Assembly: GCA_032158295.1 (NCBI GenBank)
Contig: CM063256.1
Coordinates: 14,058,953-14,122,952, forward strand
Origin: Pycnopodia helianthoides
Taxonomy: Eukaryota; Echinodermata; Asteroidea; Forcipulatida; Asteriidae
Direction: 5' to 3'
DNA length: 64,000 nucleotides
The notes beneath the pieces are model-generated. The model was given only the letters and a program-made list of their open reading frames with translations, did no database searches and was not told where the DNA came from. The translations under genes were made by a program, and so were the position numbers. Below, in pieces: positions 57,418 through 64,000 of this stretch (position 1 is the first letter of the stretch; every line of letters starts with the position of its first letter).

Positions 57418-60400
57418 GCTTGAGGAGGAACTTTCTAGCTGTTTAACTCCATGACAAGACAACAACAAAAAAAGTCACATATTTTTCTGTATCTCAGCAA
57501 CTGGTTCCTGCAGTTGCTGACTGTGTCCATCTCAAATACCTAAATTCTGAACAAGGTTAATTTGCTGAATCTCGGCAGATATTTTCCCTTCCAAAAATAT
57601 TTACTCTCAAGATAAATTAGCGGGAAACAAGTCACAAAAAAACCCAAATAAGTGCCATTTTAGCTGCTATTAGTTCAACCCGAAAGGGTTCAAGACAATT
57701 TATAACGACAGCCGATAAGCTAGTGGTTTCTCACCCTTCCTGTTCCAGTCGTCCAGTAGTTTTGTCAGGTTTGAATTGGTTACATCGCTGTTCATTCAAT
57801 CAACTGGATAAATGAGCTGTACGGAACCACTAGGTGAGAGGTCTACACGATGAAACCTAGTTTCAGAATCAGGCCCTAAAATAATAGACCCGAACGATTT
57901 AACTCCACCATGGCTTTTTATCAAGGAAGTCTCTTGGGATTCAACTTTAGGTGAACTTCCACGTACAGCTCTATGAGTTGAGTGACCACACAGTGAGGAT
58001 CAATAAGTCAAGAGTATTTTCACCGTAGATTTATTGGAAAGGCCGGAGACAGCTGCGAAACAGATTTCCGATACAGTACTTTTACGTACTTTGAGACTTC
58101 AACTTTGTAACATAAATTTATCCTTTTTTAATGGTTTACAAAACCTCAAAGGGGTATGTACTTCTGGTTAGGCACAACACACAAAAGCTCACAGATTTAC
58201 ACTAAACTTACATGGTTTAAAGATAAGAATTGTTTAAAGCTTCCCTTGAAATATTTCTGGCTGAGGTGATGTAGTTTTTGAGAAATGACTAAAACAAGTC
58301 AAGAAAATACTTTTCGTTTCATGGAGACGGAAGGTATTTTTTGAAAACAAGCCGTTGAATGCTGACCTCACACATCCGATACCAGTTTTACATGTTAATT
58401 TGGAAGTATTCGCAAACGGTTCATGTCATGTTTTCTTGTACCCACAGTAAAACAGGAGAGTATATAATTATTTGTGTATTGGTCGTATAAGGCATAATGG
58501 ATGTGCTTAAAAAACTACACATTTTCTTTCCTTTTTCTCTCTCTCTCTCTAATTACTTTCACAGTTTCTGCAAAACTGCGAGAGTGGTCTTCTTTTTAAC
58601 TTAGTTTTTAATGTCTTCAGTTTGTCGATGTGTATTATTATTTTTGTTTATTGCGTATTTGTGTTTTCTTTCGCTCGTTGATGTAAATTGTAAACTATGT
58701 AATTGTGAATAGTGTCAGTATTTTGGTTGTTTTATGATTCAAATGAACAAACCCTATACGATATATAATACATAAATGACAATTTAAACAACTTGTCGTG
58801 GTGGCATACCAAGCATTTTATAGTTCTCATCAAACGTGTCGCTCCGGGGTTCCCAAAGTTTCTTTCACCATCTCACTTGTCAACTGAGTGCTGCTCCCTT
58901 TGCGGAGTTGTCTCCTTCACTGTTTTCTTTTCCCTCTGATGGGTTTCTTTTCTCTCTGATGAAGGAGACTTATGGCGTCTGCGTGCCCCCTGGTGACCAC
59001 AACCCCACAATTACACCCTTGTTGTATTTATGGACATTGAGTACAGCTGATTAAGAAGAGGGGTGGATTCTGTGTATTATAAAGGGCCAAACTCTTGTTG
59101 GGTGTCAAAGCCTGGGGAATGTATAGCTGGCTGTACAAAGCCCATGGAGCTGGAGAGGAAAGCACAGCCGGTTTCTTGTGTCAGCTGACAAACTAAAGCC
59201 CATGACTTTTCCAGAGTACCACACAGAAACAAAAACTGTTCATTAATTTATATTTAGCAACCCGTGTACGTGCAACCCAAATGTGCTGTTCATGTACTCG
59301 TTCGACCCTTGGCATACAATGGAGTTAGAATCACTTGCCGAACAAAAACACGTGTCAACTCGCAATACCACTTTCTGTTTCTCGAGACAGTCTACAAAAA
59401 GTAACATGTAAATGGCAGTTGTATATTAAACATTTTATAAGCTGTCCGTGCCCCAACCCTCCCCGAAAAAGAAAAAAAAAATTTGGTTAACGACAAAATG
59501 GTCGTGCCTCCCTCATAATACCTTCATCAAAACTTTTCACAAAAATGTTGTACCCTGTCGGCCTAAATATTATAGTAAATAACTTGTGATGTAAACTGAG
59601 TATAAAAATATCCTGTTTTTGAATTGTTTTAACCAATTAATGGTCTTGCTAGTTGATGGTTGTTGACAGAAAGTACTATAAATATCCATAGACAACTCTC
59701 CACACGATATTATTAGAACAAATAGCAACAAACAAAACACAAGCGTAATCGGCCGTGATAGGGTTATTTCTTTGAGTTTGGACGAGTTCTGACTGTGAAT
59801 TTTCTGGTCTCTTGGTGAAGGCAACTAACTGGCTTGTGCTGTAAATACTGAGGACAGAAACCTAGGCCTACGATCCGCAGTTCAGGTTCATGTATCATTT
59901 TCATATTTCCGTGGATCTTTAATTTATGATTTGACTATAAACTACTGGGGTGTACATGGAAAAGTATGTACTACTACTAGTTTTGTCCTGAAGGATCTAC
60001 TGTAAACGTACAGCTGTCACGCCAAAAGGCGAAACACCACTCATTCCTAGCGACACCGGAGACGGTCATGTCGAATTGCGGTGTCTGATCCACCTTTGCG
60101 TTTACACATGTTTTTTAAAGTCCACTTTGCCGGATCTGATCCACCAATTGCCGAATTTTAACCCCTCCTCGAAAAAGGTGGATTAAAATTGCCGGATTTT
60201 TAATTAAGTCTGATCCTGCTTTTAATGCACATTGCAGGACACGGATCCTGGTCTGATTTACCTTTCCGGATCAAGTGTAATCATGGAAGAAGGAAACGCA
60301 ATCGAGATCATAGAGATGATGGAACATGCAGGCCTTTTCGATGCGTTGATCGTTAATTAGAATAGAAGGAATAAACTTTCGTCGGTCTACACCTGGTCCA

Positions 60401-62686
60401 GCAGTCTCTTCCTCCATGGTCCAGGCACGTTTATGTTTACGTGTATTTTGAGCGACTTATTATACACACAGCATGCACCGACGGTACAGGTGGTACCGTT
60501 GGTTATTGACGACAACACTTTAATGGGACTTACTTATAACTTTATGATGCATGAACTTAATCACATTTTCCCCACGCACTATAGTACGTGACATTCCACA
60601 AGAAGTTAATCGTACTTTCACCTAAATTAGTAATAAAAAAGCTGGCAACTTTTCCAGATTATAATGCGACTTGTATAATTATGGAAGAGCCACATCCAAT
60701 CAGAAAAAGACCGGTCTTCTTGTTCTGTCATAGAATGGTCCTTGCTGCGTGGTCAAATAATATTGGTTCCATTATATGTTACGTTTTTTTAATGTATTCT
60801 GGCCGTACAGATAGTTTGGCACGCAAAAAAAAAACCTAAAAAACCCTCAATTGTGAAATAATGTTTGCGAATAATGAACACTGATTCTACTTTCTTTGAA
60901 AACCAAAACGCAAACATTGCGAGGAAAACTGCACTTATTACTAAATAAAACAAATTTTAAAATATTGATTAACAATGCGACCAAGTTAGTGTTGGGTTCA
61001 CATGCTCGGTTTTTGGGGGGCTCATTAAAAAAAAATACCTCATCTATAACGGTGACATACATAAGAATTTGAGTAACAAATGCTGCTGTCCAAAGCTAAC
61101 TTACCGTATGATTAAATGGTTACAACTTTCCGTCGTTAAAATATCCATGAGACTCCAAAGTTGAAGTCTTGTGGTCATTGCACTCACGAACCCCCCTTCA
61201 AACTTGGAGTGCCAACAGAAACGCGGCCGCAAAAATCGGTGTCAATTATGCGATTTCCCTGGGCACACCGCTCACAGACCATGATCACTATTTCGGCACT
61301 GGCCTTTTTCAGTTCGAAACAGGTGCAAATTTTGCCGATTTCCCCACGAGTAGAGGCGAAACTCCGGAAACAAAAGATGTCCAGGTCTGCCGTACGAAGA
61401 AAAGAAAATGCCGGACGATTGCCGATGGTAGAATCCCTTGGGCCGGCACAAGACTACCCTTCAACCCCGTTGGCGATGTGCAAAAGTCCTCAGCCCAATA
61501 TATCCACGGCATCTTTATCATCCCATTTGGAGGCAGTCTCCCATCCACTTGTCCCGATTTTTTTTTTTTTTAGATTTTGTTTTATAAAATCCTTCAAGGA
61601 AATTGGTAATATGATATCCAGAGAAAGTGACTTCGCAGAGAAATCGGTGCAAATCCTCTGGTGCGAAGTGTTCACGTCGCGTGCCGCCACGTGAATGACA
61701 GGGCATGGCGCGTGCCAGCTGCATTCAAATGAGCAGGGGCGTGGCCTCTATGACAGGTGAACAATGCGGCACGGCCGGTGCACAAAAGGTGTCAGCCAGT
61801 GCGTAGTGTGTGTGCACAGAGCTGGCTGGGCTTCATAAGTGTAGCCGAGTGGTCGAACCTCTCACCAAGTGCCGCATGCGTGGTATTATAATTTGTGGCT
61901 TTTTAGCCAAAGGGGTGCAGTCAGTCGCCCCTGGATCAGCTCCTTACGAGAGTAACGTCTCCACCAGTGTAGACCCTTGACCGAACTAATTAGCTCGGAA
62001 GAAAATTATCACACATAAAAGGCGCCAATTTGGCTCCCAAGTACGTGATCTTTCCATCTATGCGTGCCCCTGGTGCATCGACGGGGCAAAGTCCCGCCAG
62101 TTGTACACCCATGAATCCCACTGGGGTGAGAGCCACAGCACTGCTGCTAATATAACACCATAACAGGTGCAGCATTCCTTGTAAATGAACTGCTCAGATT
62201 AAAAAGGTCACTGGGGGTCATCCAATAAATCAATTGATGATGGCATAACAAGCGCAAGAGGTCGTTCTATGTGCTAGTTATTATTTGCCGTGAGCGCCAG
62301 TATAATGTAAATGTTGAAACTTTGTTGGCCAACACTTCTAAAATTGTGCGGACAAAATGAACGTTGTCGGCATTTTGTTGCCGTTTGTTTAGTCAAATAT
62401 TTTGTTGTGCGGGGTCCGTGGTGTTCCAACGAGAAACTTTCCAAACCACAATGGACGTCAACTGCTAAATTACATGATGCGTTTTGACATGAGTAAATTT
62501 TGCCATCGGTTGAATCCGTTAAGTTCATACGCTTTGTACTTGTAGGTTCCTCAGCAACATCTACCATAGTGAAGGTTTTCTCCACCCCCCCCCCCCACCA
62601 ATGCCTCTACCAACACATTACATTAATACGATTGGTCAGGCATTAGGAGTAAATCCATAAGAATACTTTGGACAGATTCATCGCTC
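57418..62686. other. Intergenic, no gene recognised
   Basis: About 5 kb of mostly unique DNA. A one-ended family C fragment lies at 58144-58325 (ACAGATTTACACTAAACTTA). At 60060-60300 several variants of TTGCCGGAT / GGATCTGATCC recur, suggesting a decayed inverted repeat. The frames at 61161-61694 coincide with a GC-richer patch; the longest starts at TTG and has no domain. A GC-box GGGGCGTGGCC (about 61737) and a tRNA-A-box-like GTAGCCGAGTGGTCG (61842) occur without partners. Confidence 0.35.
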
Positions 62687-63066
62687 TTAAAGGGCACTTT
62701 GCCTTCGGATTGGGCGCTTTGGGCTATAAAAAAATTGTTGGTGACGAAATGAATATGGCTGGAAAGATATCTTAAAAGTAGACTATAATCATTCACATAA
62801 ATATCCCTTAAAGTTTTGGTGGTTTTTTTTCATGACTTACCACGGTTCGCTGCTTTGTAAAACACAATATTTGACTCCACAAAATGGCGGACCGTATGTC
62901 CCGCTGGTGTGTACTTCCAGAGGCAAATTTGTTTTGTAATTACTACTCACTAGTTACAACACTCTGTAGGGTGTTTTAGTGCATGAACAACTCTTTAGAA
63001 AGGGATGAAGAGCAACTCAAAAACATCAACATTTTTAGTGATTTCAGGGCAATGTAACCCCTGTAA
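62687..63066. mobile_element. Family E TTAA element, copy 2
   Basis: It begins TTAAAGGGCACTTTGCCTTC. It shares TTTCATGACTTACCACGGTT-like sequence, TTGACTCCACAAAATGGCGG and AACAACTCTT with copy 1 (14877-15353). The right end is degraded (AATGTAACCCCTGTAAAT). Confidence 0.5.
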
Positions 63067-63328
63067 ATTTCACGCAGATTTGTTCAGAAAAAGGGCGAGC
63101 GGTTTACAACTCACGACATGACTAAATTACGACGGTTGCCCACTGCGTGCAGTGTTATGCAAAAACCTCTTTACAGAAAAAAAACTACCATCTTATTTTT
63201 CTTCAACTTAAAACTCAAAGCTGTGGACGAAACGACGAGCAGTCTGATTCTTTTGTGGCAAAATGGGAATTGGTATTCACTATCACCGTTGCCACGGAAA
63301 CTGACAACAAAGTTACATCAGTGGTTGT

Positions 63329-63705
63329 TTAAAGGAACATTACAGAATTGGTTTTTGCTAACAAAACAGTTGCTTGCAGTGTAAGCACTTTATGTAATCC
63401 ACCATATACATAAACTGACAAACCTGTAGAAGTTTGAGATCGATCGGCCTTCTGGGTCACGAGATAATAGTGAAAAACCGATTACACATTTGCATGAAAT
63501 CATATAGATTCAACAAATGAATAAAACGCTCTATGAAAATTAGTTTATTCATTTCTCATCAAATATGGCATTTCAGACAGAAATATTTTAAGGGATGTTT
63601 TCTAGTCTATCATCATCATTAGACCGTGTAAGTTTTATGTAAATCTGTGATCAAAAAGTATTTTTTACAAGTTGTTTTCTTACCAATTATGTAATGTTCC
63701 TTTAA
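63329..63705 (+). mobile_element. Family B MITE, copy 7
   Basis: Copy with TTAA on both sides. It lacks about 20 bp of the central CGCTCACTGAGCG region (AACGCTCTATGAAAATTAG), which the other copies keep. Termini are intact except one base at the right. Confidence 0.85.
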
Positions 63706-64000
63706 TAAAGATCAGAACGATGGTTTATATGGCCCTGCTTCATAACTGCGCATACAACCAATTGCGGTCCGTAGAATCACAACGTTGTGGTTCATGCATG
63801 AATAATGTCTTCGACTTTATTTTAATTTCATTTATTACATTGTCAGTTTTACATGATGATCATTTCACAAAAATTCGTAATAATGACAAAAAATGCCTCA
63901 TCGCCATGAGAACCCTACCACCCCATCCACACCGAGCATTGCCTCACAACCATGTGTGACCCCCTCCCCAATCATTCACACTAAATAGTGCCTCATGACC
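63706..64000. other. Intergenic to window end
   Basis: No feature seen; the 95-codon frame at 63672-63959 overlaps the MITE end and has no domain. Confidence 0.4.

Noticed and set aside
61161..61694. 177-codon plus frame as a gene
   Set aside because: TTG start, low-complexity phenylalanine run at a poly-T tract, no domain, and several competing frames on both strands of the same GC-rich patch.
61842..61900. tRNA-like sequence GTAGCCGAGTGGTCG
   Set aside because: It resembles an A box but no B box follows at a tRNA-compatible distance.

Overview
The window looks like a gene-poor stretch of a metazoan nuclear genome. It is AT-rich and densely packed with short non-autonomous transposons, tRNA-derived SINEs and a large minisatellite. 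An echinoderm, perhaps a sea star, is my best guess: the one clear gene is an Id-type HLH repressor of general bilaterian type, and the repeat style fits a marine deuterostome. The species assignment is inference and no database search was possible.

Layout. 0-3.7 kb: a pair of unclassified repeats, the first copy of a 380-400 bp TTAA-flanked MITE (called family B here) and a related TTAA element (family C). 3.87-7.35 kb: a minisatellite of about 58 units of 60 bp. 7.4-14.9 kb: mostly unique AT-rich DNA, an inverted repeat at 9.3 kb and a tRNA-derived SINE at 11.5 kb. 14.9-26.1 kb: a transposon-dense block with families A, B, C and E, including two B elements nested in A elements. 27.2-29.6 kb: a large imperfect inverted repeat around a promoter-like patch and a C element, then a small perfect hairpin. 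29.7-33.9 kb: a second SINE, a 162-bp palindrome, a recent 75-bp duplication, a LINE-like relic, and two consecutive tandem duplications (235 bp and about 218 bp). 34-49 kb: largely unique DNA with a few repeats, a promoter-like CRE/YY1 patch near 39.2-39.3 kb and a 3 x 101 bp tandem array grown from the end of a pogo-like element. 49.3-56 kb: the ID gene and its flanks. 56.9-64 kb: more repeats of families C, E, B and a pogo-like MITE in otherwise unrecognised DNA.

The gene. One protein is confidently recognised: an inhibitor-of-DNA-binding (ID/emc) protein on the minus strand, with its first coding exon at 51632-52063. A CATAAAA box, CCAAT boxes and a Su(H)-type site lie just upstream. Further upstream (1.7 and 3.5 kb) are two exact matches to the Smad1/5-Smad4 BMP-response architecture GGCGCC-N5-GTCTG, the type of element that drives vertebrate Id genes. 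This is the most interesting signal in the window, because it suggests a BMP-to-ID regulatory circuit. Most other long open frames here lack an ATG, lie in repeats, or show no recognisable domain; I treat them as chance.

I did not find a new multi-gene system. The unusual items are the BMP-type elements, a MITE insertion with an anomalous 22-bp TTAA-to-TTAA duplication, a minisatellite open in all three minus-strand frames, and a tandem array whose unit carries a transposon terminus.
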